From NCBI GenBank assembly GCA_030840615.1, contig JAVEEE010000322.1:1-5671 (forward strand): a stretch of DNA of 5,671 nucleotides, given 5' to 3'. The position numbers and the translations under genes were made by a program. Source of the DNA: Frankiaceae bacterium (GTDB lineage: Bacteria > Actinomycetota > Actinomycetes > JAFAQI01). Positions 1 through 5,654 of this stretch are shown here, piece after piece (the first letter of the stretch is position 1; each line of letters begins with the position of its first letter). A model generated the notes under the pieces. That model saw only the letters and a program-made list of their open reading frames with translations. It was not told where the DNA came from and did not search any database.

Positions 1-405
1 GAGCCCGACGAGCTCGAGCAGCTCGACGACCCGGGCACGGGTGCGCCGCTTGTCCCAGCCCAGCAGCTGCGGCACCGTCGCGACGTTGTCCGCGACGGTC
101 TGATGGGGAAACAGGCCGACCTGCTGGATCACGTAGCCGATGCGACGGCGCAGCGCGACGCGGTCGACCTGGCTGATGTCGTCGCCGGCGAGGAAGATGC
201 GCCCCGACGTCGGCTCCACCAGCCGGTTGACCATCCGCATCGTCGTCGTCTTGCCGCAGCCCGACGGGCCGACGAGAACGGCGATCTGGCCTTCCTCGAC
301 GTCGAGGGACAGCTCGGCGACGGCGACCGTGCCATCGGCGTACTGCTTGCGGACGTTGTCCAGCACGATCATCGACTGCTGCGGGTCGGTGCCGGTAGGT
401 TGCAC
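1..405 (-). CDS. OpuCA/ProV-type glycine betaine/choline ABC transporter ATPase, N-terminal part (truncated by window edge)
   Basis: This is the nucleotide-binding subunit that would power the importer encoded by the divergent permease and binding-protein genes. The 135 visible residues form the start of an ABC ATPase. A short N-terminal extension precedes the first beta strand (MIVLDNV, residues 12-18). Walker A, GPSGCGKTTT, is at 46-55 with its lysine at 52. The Q-loop stretch IGYVIQQVGLFPH follows the VALRRR segment; this wording is characteristic of the OpuCA/ProV osmoprotectant subfamily. The LSGGQ signature, Walker B and any CBS domains would lie beyond position 1, so completeness cannot be judged. 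I chose the GTG at 405-403 because GGGAGGA (minus strand, 420-414) sits 8 nt upstream. The in-frame ATG at 372-370 (residue 12) is the alternative but has no clear Shine-Dalgarno. Subfamily is well supported; the exact substrate is not. Confidence 0.9.
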   Translation of the reverse strand, partial: MQPTGTDPQQSMIVLDNVRKQYADGTVAVAELSLDVEEGQIAVLVGPSGCGKTTTMRMVNRLVEPTSGRIFLAGDDISQVDRVALRRRIGYVIQQVGLFPHQTVADNVATVPQLLGWDKRRTRARVVELLELVGL

Positions 406-409
406 GGCG

Positions 410-1093
410 ATGGTCCTCCCGGCTGCCGGCGACTGCCTGCTGCGCAATGCATGGATCTGCGGCAAGTACGTGTCGACCCGCAGGGACACCATCCTGGCGG
501 ATCTGCGACAACACGTCATTCTGACCGTCGTCGCAGTGGTGATCGGCTTCCTGCTGTCGGTGCCACTCACGCTGTTCGTACGCCGCTTCCGCCGCGCCGA
601 GGGCGCGGTCATCGGCTTGACGAGCATCCTCTACGGCGTCCCGTCGGTCGCGCTGTTCGCGGTGCTCGTGCCGTTCACGGGCCTGACCGCGAGGACGGTG
701 GAGATCGGCCTCGTCACCTACACCCTCGTCATCTTCGTGCGGAACAACCTGGCCGGGCTCGACGCGGTTCCGGCCGACGTGCGCGACGCGGCGCAAGGCA
801 TGGGGATGGGGTCGACACGCATGCTGCTGCGGGTCGAGCTGCCGTTGGCGCTGCCCGCCATCCTCGCCGGTTTCCGGGTGGCAACCGTGTCGACGGTCGC
901 CCTGGTCACGGTCGGCGCGTTGGTCGGCACAGGGGGCCTGGGCCAGGAGCTCAACGACGCCTTCTCGAGCTACTTCAAAGCGGAGGCGCTGACCGCGTCG
1001 GTGCTGTGCGTGCTCCTTGCCGTCGTCGCGGACCTGCTGATCGTCGGCGTCGGCTGGTGGCTCACGCCGTGGCGTCGGGGGCGCCAGACATGA
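410..1093 (+). CDS. OpuCB/ProW-type ABC transporter permease (first permease)
   Basis: Integral membrane subunit (227 aa) of a quaternary-amine/osmoprotectant importer. After a short segment (GDCLLRNAWICGKYV, residues 7-21) come hydrophobic segments at about 38-57, 66-90, 95-115, 150-175 and 195-216. The cytoplasmic EAA-like loop that docks the ATPase runs from RDAAQGMG (125-132) to RVELPLALP (141-149). The C-terminal FKAEALTASVLC region and TPW end are typical of actinobacterial OpuCB-like permeases. I chose ATG 410 because the CLxxNxWIC segment recalls the N-terminus of actinobacterial homologues. GTG 389 (which would overlap the ATPase start) and GTG 470 are in-frame alternatives. Only a weak GGTAGG (394-399) precedes ATG 410. 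The start is 4 bp from that of the divergent ATPase. The gene is followed by a second, paralogous permease, and the two would pair as a heterodimer. Confidence 0.9.
   Translation: MVLPAAGDCLLRNAWICGKYVSTRRDTILADLRQHVILTVVAVVIGFLLSVPLTLFVRRFRRAEGAVIGLTSILYGVPSVALFAVLVPFTGLTARTVEIGLVTYTLVIFVRNNLAGLDAVPADVRDAAQGMGMGSTRMLLRVELPLALPAILAGFRVATVSTVALVTVGALVGTGGLGQELNDAFSSYFKAEALTASVLCVLLAVVADLLIVGVGWWLTPWRRGRQT
414..420 (-). promoter_or_regulatory. Shine-Dalgarno of the ATPase gene
   Basis: On the minus strand this reads GGGAGGA, 8 nt before the GTG at 405. It is the best ribosome-binding site in the window and decides the ATPase start. It lies inside codons 2-4 of the divergent permease gene, so the ATPase mRNA leader must be antisense to the permease 5' end. 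Confidence 0.6.
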
Positions 1094-1107
1094 GCACGAA
1101 GACGTGA
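1090..1107 (+). other. Five-codon mini-ORF (MSTKT) bridging the two permease genes
   Basis: ATG 1090-1092 overlaps the TGA of the first permease (ATGA, 1090-1093). The mini-ORF's own TGA (1105-1107) overlaps the GTG start of the second permease (GTGA, 1104-1107). A G-run at 1077-1081 lies 8 nt before this ATG, whereas GTG 1104 has no well-placed Shine-Dalgarno. The layout would let ribosomes pass from one permease to the next by two successive stop-start events. It could equally be chance, or the remnant of an older ATG start for the second permease. Translation is inferred, not shown. Confidence 0.3.
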
Positions 1108-1802
1108 GCGCCTGGTCGCAGCTGGTCGACTACCTCACGACCGCTGCCAACTGGACCGGTCAGGCCGGCATCGTGCACCGGCTGGAGGAGCATGCTGCGC
1201 TCACCGGTGTGTCCGTCGCGATCGCCGCCGCCATCGCACTGCCCCTCGGGCTCACCCTCGGCCATCACGGTCGCGGCGGGACGCTGGCCATCAACATCAC
1301 GAACGTCGGGCGCGCGATCCCGACCTTCGCCGTACTCACGTTGTTGACGCTGAGCCCGGTCGGCATCGGCAACACCTCGACGGTCATCGCTTTGGTGCTC
1401 TTCGCGTTGCCGCCGCTCGTGACCAACTCCTACATCGGGCTGAGTGAAGTCGACGGGGAGGCGCGCGACGCGGCAAGAGGTATGGGTATGTCCGGATGGC
1501 AGCTGTTTCGCCGGGTCGAGCTGCCGCTGGGAATGCCGCTCATCATGGCCGGCGTACGGATCGCGACGGTCCAGGTCGTCGCGACCGCGACGATCGCCGC
1601 TCTGGTCGGGGCCGGTGGACTGGGCCGGCTGATCACCGATGGGCTGTCGAGCCACAACCAGGGCCAGCTGCTGGCCGGCGCAGTGGTCGTAGCCGTCCTG
1701 GCGCTGATCGTCGAGACCACGCTGGCACTGGTCCAACGCCGGGTCGACCCGCTGCGCCGGCTACGGTCGATCGCCGCGTCGCGGGCGGTCGACGTCACCT
1801 AA
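1104..1802 (+). CDS. OpuCD/ProW-type ABC transporter permease (second permease)
   Basis: Second membrane subunit of the importer, 232 aa. An amphipathic N-terminus (DYLTTAANWTGQAGI, residues 9-23, then HRLEEHAALTGVS) resembles the start of actinobacterial OpuCD/OpuBB-like permeases. It is followed by hydrophobic segments at about 32-53, 61-83, 92-112, 141-170 and 188-210. The EAA loop is EARDAARGMG (119-128) leading into RRVELPLGMPLI (136-147), almost the same as in the preceding permease, so the two are paralogues. ATIAALVGAGGLG (162-174) is a family hallmark. The GTG start lies 10 nt after the upstream TGA and lacks a convincing Shine-Dalgarno, so its translation probably depends on coupling to the upstream gene. 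The arginine-rich C-terminus is expected to be cytoplasmic. The gene ends in TAA at 1800-1802. Confidence 0.92.
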   Translation: MSAWSQLVDYLTTAANWTGQAGIVHRLEEHAALTGVSVAIAAAIALPLGLTLGHHGRGGTLAINITNVGRAIPTFAVLTLLTLSPVGIGNTSTVIALVLFALPPLVTNSYIGLSEVDGEARDAARGMGMSGWQLFRRVELPLGMPLIMAGVRIATVQVVATATIAALVGAGGLGRLITDGLSSHNQGQLLAGAVVVAVLALIVETTLALVQRRVDPLRRLRSIAASRAVDVT

Positions 1803-1914
1803 CGGTGACTTGCCTACGGACGTCTGGTGTGGTGGTGTCGCAACCAGCGGGTCACGCGGCTCGCCAGACACGCGTGCCGAGCCATCGGCGCGGGACACAG
1901 AAGGCGAGCACCCC
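1803..1914. other. Gap between second permease and binding-protein gene
   Basis: This 112-bp stretch is the longest non-coding interval in the window. The binding-protein frame stays open through it, but a protein starting at the only other in-frame start (TTG 1810) would carry 35 extra residues ahead of the signal peptide, so I treat it as non-coding. I found no stem-loop followed by a T-run and no convincing -35/-10 pair. A 6-bp inverted repeat (GTCTGG 1822-1827 / CCAGAC 1864-1869) with a 36-nt loop is too weak to call. The gap may serve only as a spacer, or as an mRNA segment that lets the binding protein be made at a different level from the permeases. Confidence 0.5.
1901..1908 (+). promoter_or_regulatory. 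Probable Shine-Dalgarno of the binding-protein gene
   Basis: AAGGCGAG lies 6 nt before TTG 1915 (10 nt counted from AAGG). It supports the rare TTG start, which is otherwise chosen because it places the lipobox cysteine at residue 22. Confidence 0.45.
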
Positions 1915-2871
1915 TTGACGCAGCGACGAATTCTCACGGCTCTGCCGGCTCTGGCACTCGGCGCTGTGCTCGCCGCCTGTGGAGGCAGCAGCTCGGGTGG
2001 CACGCCGGCGCCCGCCGGCAGCAGCGGTGGCGGGGCATCGGGATCGTTGACGGTGGGAGCGGCCGGCTTCACCGAGAGCAACGTGCTGGCCCAGATGTAC
2101 GCCGACCTGCTCGAGAAGGCGGGTTTCACCGTCAGCATCAAGACGGTGGCGAGCCAGGAGATCTTCCAGAGCTCGCTCGAGAAGGGCACGATCGCCGTCG
2201 TTCCGGAGTATGCGGCGACCTACGCGAACTCGCTGCAGACCGAGGTGACGGGCACCCAATCGCCAACCGCGGCGAGCCCCGACCTTCAGACGACGCTGAC
2301 CAACCTCGAGAAGTACGCGAAGAAGAAGGGGCTGACGCACCTCGACCCGGCGAACGCCGTCGACCAGAACGCCTTCGCCGTGACCACGGACTACGCCAGC
2401 CAGCACCACCTCACCACGCTGTCCGACCTCGGAGCTTCCGGGCTGAGCGTCAAGCTGGCAGCGACGGCCGAGTGCTCGGCCCGCCCGTTCTGCAAGCCGG
2501 GTCTGGAGCAGACCTACAAGATCAAGATCGGCAGCATCCTGCCGCTGGGGTTCGACACGTTGCCGGTCAAGCAGGCGGTCAAGAGCGGCAAGGCGCAGCT
2601 CGGCCTGGTGGCCACGACCGACGCGACACTGGCCAGCTTCGGGCTCGTCGTGCTCACCGACGACAAGCACCTGCAGAACGCCGACAACCTGATCCCGATC
2701 GTCAACGCGTCGGTGCTGCAGCAGCACCCCGAGATCGCGACGGCGATCAACCCGCTCGCCCAGCTCCTGACGACGGCTGACCTCGGCAACCTGGACAAGC
2801 AGGTCGACGTCGAGCGCAAGACCGTCAAAGACGTCGCGCAGGCCTACCTGCAGTCGAAAGGCTTGCTCTAG
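1915..2871 (+). CDS. OpuAC/ProX/OsmF-family substrate-binding lipoprotein
   Basis: Extracytoplasmic solute receptor (318 aa) that would deliver substrate to the adjacent permeases. The signal peptide has a TQRR n-region, a hydrophobic core (about residues 6-18) and the lipobox LAAC with Cys22, the predicted lipid-anchored residue. A Gly/Ser/Pro linker follows (to about residue 43). The mature domain opens with LTVGAAGFTESNVLA (FTES at 52-55) and has VVPEYAATYANS (PEY at 97-99), both typical of OpuAC-like receptors for betaine, choline or related solutes. ECSARPFC places a cysteine pair at 187 and 193, possibly a disulfide. TLPVKQAVKSGKAQLGL and LTDDKHLQNADNLIP are C-lobe family blocks. Choosing TTG 1915 gives a normal lipoprotein signal; TTG 1810 would put 56 residues before the cysteine. 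It is in the same direction as the permeases, 112 bp downstream, and is probably co-transcribed. The substrate cannot be fixed from sequence: quaternary amines are likely, other compatible solutes possible. Confidence 0.92.
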   Translation: MTQRRILTALPALALGAVLAACGGSSSGGTPAPAGSSGGGASGSLTVGAAGFTESNVLAQMYADLLEKAGFTVSIKTVASQEIFQSSLEKGTIAVVPEYAATYANSLQTEVTGTQSPTAASPDLQTTLTNLEKYAKKKGLTHLDPANAVDQNAFAVTTDYASQHHLTTLSDLGASGLSVKLAATAECSARPFCKPGLEQTYKIKIGSILPLGFDTLPVKQAVKSGKAQLGLVATTDATLASFGLVVLTDDKHLQNADNLIPIVNASVLQQHPEIATAINPLAQLLTTADLGNLDKQVDVERKTVKDVAQAYLQSKGLL

Positions 2872-2907
2872 TCATAGAGCGGGGTGCGGGCTGCCCAGTC
2901 CGTGTAG
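2872..2907. other. Convergent junction without a clear terminator
   Basis: 36 bp separate the TAG of the binding-protein gene from the TGA of the DUF1684 gene on the opposite strand. A 5-bp stem (GGCTG 2889-2893 / CAGCC 2909-2913) with a 15-nt loop and no T-run is the only pairing I see. It is too weak for an intrinsic terminator. Factor-dependent termination or read-through into the opposing gene is the likely alternative. Confidence 0.4.
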
Positions 2908-3501
2908 TCAGCCGGGGAGGAGCTCGCCGGCTTCGATCCACTCGTCGATGACGTTGCCGGGTGGGGCGAGCGGGCAGGCCCAACGCTCGTCGTAGGCGCA
3001 CGACGGGTTGTAGGCGAAGTTGAGGTCGACGACCAACGTGCCGCTACCGGTGGCGGGGTCGATGTCACCGCCGAGGTCGGCGCCTTTCACGGTGTCGAGG
3101 ACGTAGCGGCCACCGCCGTAGGTCGCCGGGTCGGTGTCGCGGACGGGTAGCCACACCCCGCCGCCGTAGGACGCCAACCACCAGACGTCGAGCGACCCGA
3201 GGTCGCCGAGCTGCACCCGACCGATGCGCTCGAAGGGCACGACACCGTCGGTCGCGGTCGGGATCTCGATCCGCAGTGGTTCGAGGCCGATCTCGACGTC
3301 CGGCTCGAAACGCAGGCTCGGGTTGTAGTCGGCGTAACGCAAAACGGTGCCGGCAGCCGCCGCCGACTGCGGATGCGTCGAGAACAGCTGGCCGCGGGCG
3401 AACCGCCAGCGGTTGTGGGCCTCGGCCGGGTCAGTGGCCGCGCGGATGTCCGCGTAGAGCGCGGCGACGCGGCGCCGCCAGTCGAGCAGGTCGAGCGTCA
3501 T
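2908..3501 (-). CDS. DUF1684 family protein
   Basis: Protein of 197 aa in the DUF1684 family, whose biochemical role I do not know. Visible family blocks are an N-terminal helix with WRRRVAALYADIR (7-19); FARGQLFSTHPQS (34-46); a middle beta-rich part; YGGGRYVLD (128-136); LNFAYNPSCAY (160-170, Cys168); and CPLAPPGN (176-183, Cys176) ending in an AGE near 191-193. The YGGGRY, YNPxCAY and CPLxPPxN blocks define the family. The usual SPL after HPQ appears to be replaced by SAAA here. There is no signal peptide or membrane segment, so it should be cytoplasmic. ATG 3501 is chosen because the homologous part begins there; the frame stays open upstream but that stretch is Arg/Pro-rich and overlaps the oxidoreductase gene. 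It starts 5 nt after that gene's stop with only a weak Shine-Dalgarno, so translational coupling is likely. It is the last gene of the minus-strand operon. Confidence 0.85.
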   Translation of the reverse strand: MTLDLLDWRRRVAALYADIRAATDPAEAHNRWRFARGQLFSTHPQSAAAAGTVLRYADYNPSLRFEPDVEIGLEPLRIEIPTATDGVVPFERIGRVQLGDLGSLDVWWLASYGGGVWLPVRDTDPATYGGGRYVLDTVKGADLGGDIDPATGSGTLVVDLNFAYNPSCAYDERWACPLAPPGNVIDEWIEAGELLPG

Positions 3502-3506
3502 CGTCG

Positions 3507-4520
3507 CTAGCCGACCATGTCGGCGAACGCCTTCAGGTGGTCGGGGTCGCGCAGACCGCCGGCGAGGATCGTCGTCACCGGGCTCGCCCGCCACAGCTCG
3601 AGGCGTTCGCGGATGCGGTCCAGCGGGCCGCACAGGGCGATGCCGTCGGCCAGGTCGTCCGGGACGGCTTTCATCGCGGCCTCGCGGTCACCGCCGAGGA
3701 ACAGCTGCTGCACCTCCGCCGCCGCGTCGTCATAGCCCATCCGGCCGATCACGTTGAGATGGAAGTTGAGGTTTGCCGCGCCCATACCGCCGATGTAGAA
3801 CGCCAATGTCCACTTCACGAACTCGATGGCCGCGGCGACATCGTCGTTGACCACTACCGTCACCGGGCAGCACACCTGGAACCCGTCCGGCGCCCCGGAC
3901 AGGGCCTCTGCGTAGACGTCACCGGCGCGCTCCACGTGGTAGAAGATCGGCAGCCAGCCGTCCGCGACCTCGGTGGCGAGCGCCACGTTCTTGGGACCCT
4001 CTGCGCCGAGCAGCACGGGGATGCGGTCACGCACCGGGTGCAGGGTCAGCTTGATCGGCTTGCCGAGCCCGGTCCCACCCGGATAGGGCAGCGGGTAGTG
4101 CTCGCTGTCACTGGTCACGACGTCGCGCCGCCAGACCGAACGCAGGATGTCGACGTAGTCGCGGGTCCGGGCCAGCGGCTTCGGGAACGGTACGCCGTAC
4201 CAGCCCTCGACCACCTGCGGTCCGGAGACACCGAGGCCGAGCGTCAGCCGGCCACCCGACAACGCGTCGAGCGTCGCCGCGGTCATCGCCGTGGCCGCCG
4301 GTGTGCGGGCAGACAGCTGCACGAGCCCGGTGCCGAGCTTGATGCGGGTGGTGCGGGCGGCGTACCAGGTGAGCGGCGTGAACGCATCCGATCCGTAGGC
4401 CTCGGCAGTCCAGACGGAGTCGAAGCCGCAGTCCTCCGCGGCGAGCACGGTCTCGGTCGCGTCGTCGGGGTTGGCTCCCCAGTAGCCGAGCATGAGGCCG
4501 GTCTTGAGGTCGGCGGTCAC
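3507..4520 (-). CDS. LLM class (luciferase-like) F420-dependent oxidoreductase, Rv3520c-like
   Basis: TIM-barrel flavin/F420-dependent oxidoreductase of the bacterial luciferase superfamily, 337 aa, a usual full length. It opens with GLMLGYWGANP (8-18), then AAEDCGFDSVWTAEAYGSDAFTPL (27-50) and IKLGTGLVQLSARTP (60-74). LGLGVSGPQVVEGWYG (94-109), FPKPLARTRDYVDILR (112-127) and LLGAEGPKNVALA (170-182), then DGWLPIFY (187-194), strongly recall the mycobacterial Rv3520c-like F420-dependent group. Its substrate is not known to me; the family includes hydride-transfer enzymes using F420H2, but some members use FMN, so cofactor choice is inference. The GTG start is supported by GGGAGA (minus strand 4530-4525) just upstream. 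It lies 27 nt downstream of the acyl-CoA dehydrogenase gene and 5 nt before DUF1684, so a shared operon and pathway are likely. Confidence 0.9.
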   Translation of the reverse strand: MTADLKTGLMLGYWGANPDDATETVLAAEDCGFDSVWTAEAYGSDAFTPLTWYAARTTRIKLGTGLVQLSARTPAATAMTAATLDALSGGRLTLGLGVSGPQVVEGWYGVPFPKPLARTRDYVDILRSVWRRDVVTSDSEHYPLPYPGGTGLGKPIKLTLHPVRDRIPVLLGAEGPKNVALATEVADGWLPIFYHVERAGDVYAEALSGAPDGFQVCCPVTVVVNDDVAAAIEFVKWTLAFYIGGMGAANLNFHLNVIGRMGYDDAAAEVQQLFLGGDREAAMKAVPDDLADGIALCGPLDRIRERLELWRASPVTTILAGGLRDPDHLKAFADMVG

Positions 4521-4524
4521 GGCG

Positions 4525-4530
4525 TCTCCC
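4525..4530 (-). promoter_or_regulatory. Shine-Dalgarno of the luciferase-like oxidoreductase gene
   Basis: On the minus strand this reads GGGAGA, 4 nt before the GTG at 4520. It fixes that GTG as the start and lies in the 27-nt gap after the acyl-CoA dehydrogenase stop. Confidence 0.5.
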
Positions 4531-4547
4531 GGATCATCGGGGCCTCG

Positions 4548-5654
4548 TCATCGGGGCAGGCCGAGGATGCGTTCACCGATGACGTTGTGCAGCACCTCGC
4601 TGGTGCCACCGGCGATGGTCAGCGCACGGTTGGCGAGGAACCGGCGAAGCACCGACCCCGCCTCGCCTTCGGCGGTCACCGCAGCCGGGCCGAGCAGGTC
4701 GAGTGCGAGCTCCGCGGCGTCCTGCCGAAGGTGCATTCCGACCAGCTTGCGCACGCTCGACGCGGCTCCGGGGTCGGTGCCCGAGACGCGGGCCAGCGTC
4801 GCCCGCACCCCGAGCATGGCGTCGGCCTGCGCGAGGCACACGAGCTCGCCCACCCGGGCAAGCGCGACCGGGTCGTCGGGCTCCGCGGAGTGCTGCAAGG
4901 CGGCGAGCAGCTCCTCGACGCCCGACGGGAACGCGGCGCCACTGCTCATCGCAACGCGTTCGTTCGCGAGCGTGGTGCGGGCCAGCCGCCAGCCGTCGTC
5001 GACGTCGCCGACCACGCAGTCGTCGGGGACGAAGACGTCGGTCAGGAAGATCTCGTTGAACAGCGCCTCTCCGGTCAGCTCGCGCAGCGGCCGAACGTCG
5101 AGGCCCGGCGACTTCATGTCGACGAGGAAGTAGGTGATGCCGTCGTGCCGGCGCTCGCCCGACGACGTGCGGGCGAGGCAGATCGCCCAGTCGGCCGACC
5201 GCGCCCCGGAGGTCCATACCTTCTGGCCCGACAGCGACCAGCCACCCTCGACCCGCGCCGCCTTGGTCTGCAATGACGCGAGGTCGGAACCGGCGCCGGG
5301 CTCGCTGAACATCTGGCACCAGCTGATGTCGCCGTGCAACGTCGGGGGGACGAAGCGGGCCCGCTGCTCGTCGGTGCCGTATTGCAGGATCGTCGGCACT
5401 GCCCAGTTGCCGATCACCAGGTCGGGTCGCGTGACGCCGGCCGCGCGGAACTCCTCGTCGATGACGAGCTGCTCGACCGGACCTGCGCTGTGACCGTAGG
5501 GCGCCGGCCAGTGCGGCACGAGGTAGCCGGCGTCGGCGATCGCGATGCGGCGGCTCTTGTCGTCGAGCCCCTCGAGGGTCGCCAGCAGCGCCCGGACGTC
5601 GTCACGAACGGCGGTGACGTCGGCGGCGAGCTCTTCGGTGCGCAACGCGCGCAT
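4548..5654 (-). CDS. Acyl-CoA dehydrogenase (FadE-like); start uncertain, may continue past window edge
   Basis: FAD-dependent enzyme that introduces a 2,3-double bond into an acyl-CoA, passing electrons to ETF; 368 aa from ATG 5654. The N-terminal helical domain includes GYLVPHWPAPYG (43-54), EQLVIDEEF (61-69) and IGNWAVPTILQYGTDEQ (81-97). The beta domain carries the FAD/substrate signature WCQMFSEPGAGSDLAS (112-127) and GQKVWTSGARSADWAICLART (within 143-163). The C-terminal helical domain ends with LTIAGGTSEVLHNVIGERILG (within 345-365). The canonical MCAD-type catalytic Glu just before GT is a glycine here (Gly349). Glu232 in TLANERVAM sits where LCAD and IVD carry their catalytic base. 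No good Shine-Dalgarno precedes ATG 5654, and the frame stays open to the window end (5671). It could therefore be the C-terminal half of a two-domain FadE6-like protein. Its physiological substrate is unknown. Confidence 0.88.
   Translation of the reverse strand: MRALRTEELAADVTAVRDDVRALLATLEGLDDKSRRIAIADAGYLVPHWPAPYGHSAGPVEQLVIDEEFRAAGVTRPDLVIGNWAVPTILQYGTDEQRARFVPPTLHGDISWCQMFSEPGAGSDLASLQTKAARVEGGWSLSGQKVWTSGARSADWAICLARTSSGERRHDGITYFLVDMKSPGLDVRPLRELTGEALFNEIFLTDVFVPDDCVVGDVDDGWRLARTTLANERVAMSSGAAFPSGVEELLAALQHSAEPDDPVALARVGELVCLAQADAMLGVRATLARVSGTDPGAASSVRKLVGMHLRQDAAELALDLLGPAAVTAEGEAGSVLRRFLANRALTIAGGTSEVLHNVIGERILGLPR

Noticed and set aside
140..409. N-terminal extension of the first permease to an ATG at 140
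   Set aside because: This stretch is the coding region of the divergent ATPase (Walker A and Q-loop on the other strand), and the extension has no membrane or permease features.
103..1107. A 334-codon plus-strand frame covering the ATPase and the first permease
   Set aside because: It spans two genes with clear family motifs in other frames, and its product is Arg-rich low-complexity sequence. Only its last five codons coincide with the mini-ORF described at 1090-1107.
1822..1869. Inverted repeat GTCTGG/CCAGAC as a terminator or operator
   Set aside because: Only 6 bp with a 36-nt loop and no T-run; likely chance in GC-rich DNA.
1852..2727. A 291-codon minus-strand frame opposite the binding-protein gene
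   Set aside because: The opposing frame has a lipobox and OpuAC-family motifs; this one has Arg/Leu/Gly-rich composition with no motif.
3502..3633. 44-residue N-terminal extension of the DUF1684 protein
   Set aside because: It overlaps the end of the oxidoreductase gene and is Arg/Pro-rich. The family-like sequence begins at ATG 3501.
3276..5276. A 666-codon open frame on the plus strand
   Set aside because: It is the antisense shadow of the oxidoreductase and dehydrogenase genes. Its composition is Arg/Gly/His-rich with no recognisable domain, and long antisense frames are expected at this GC content.
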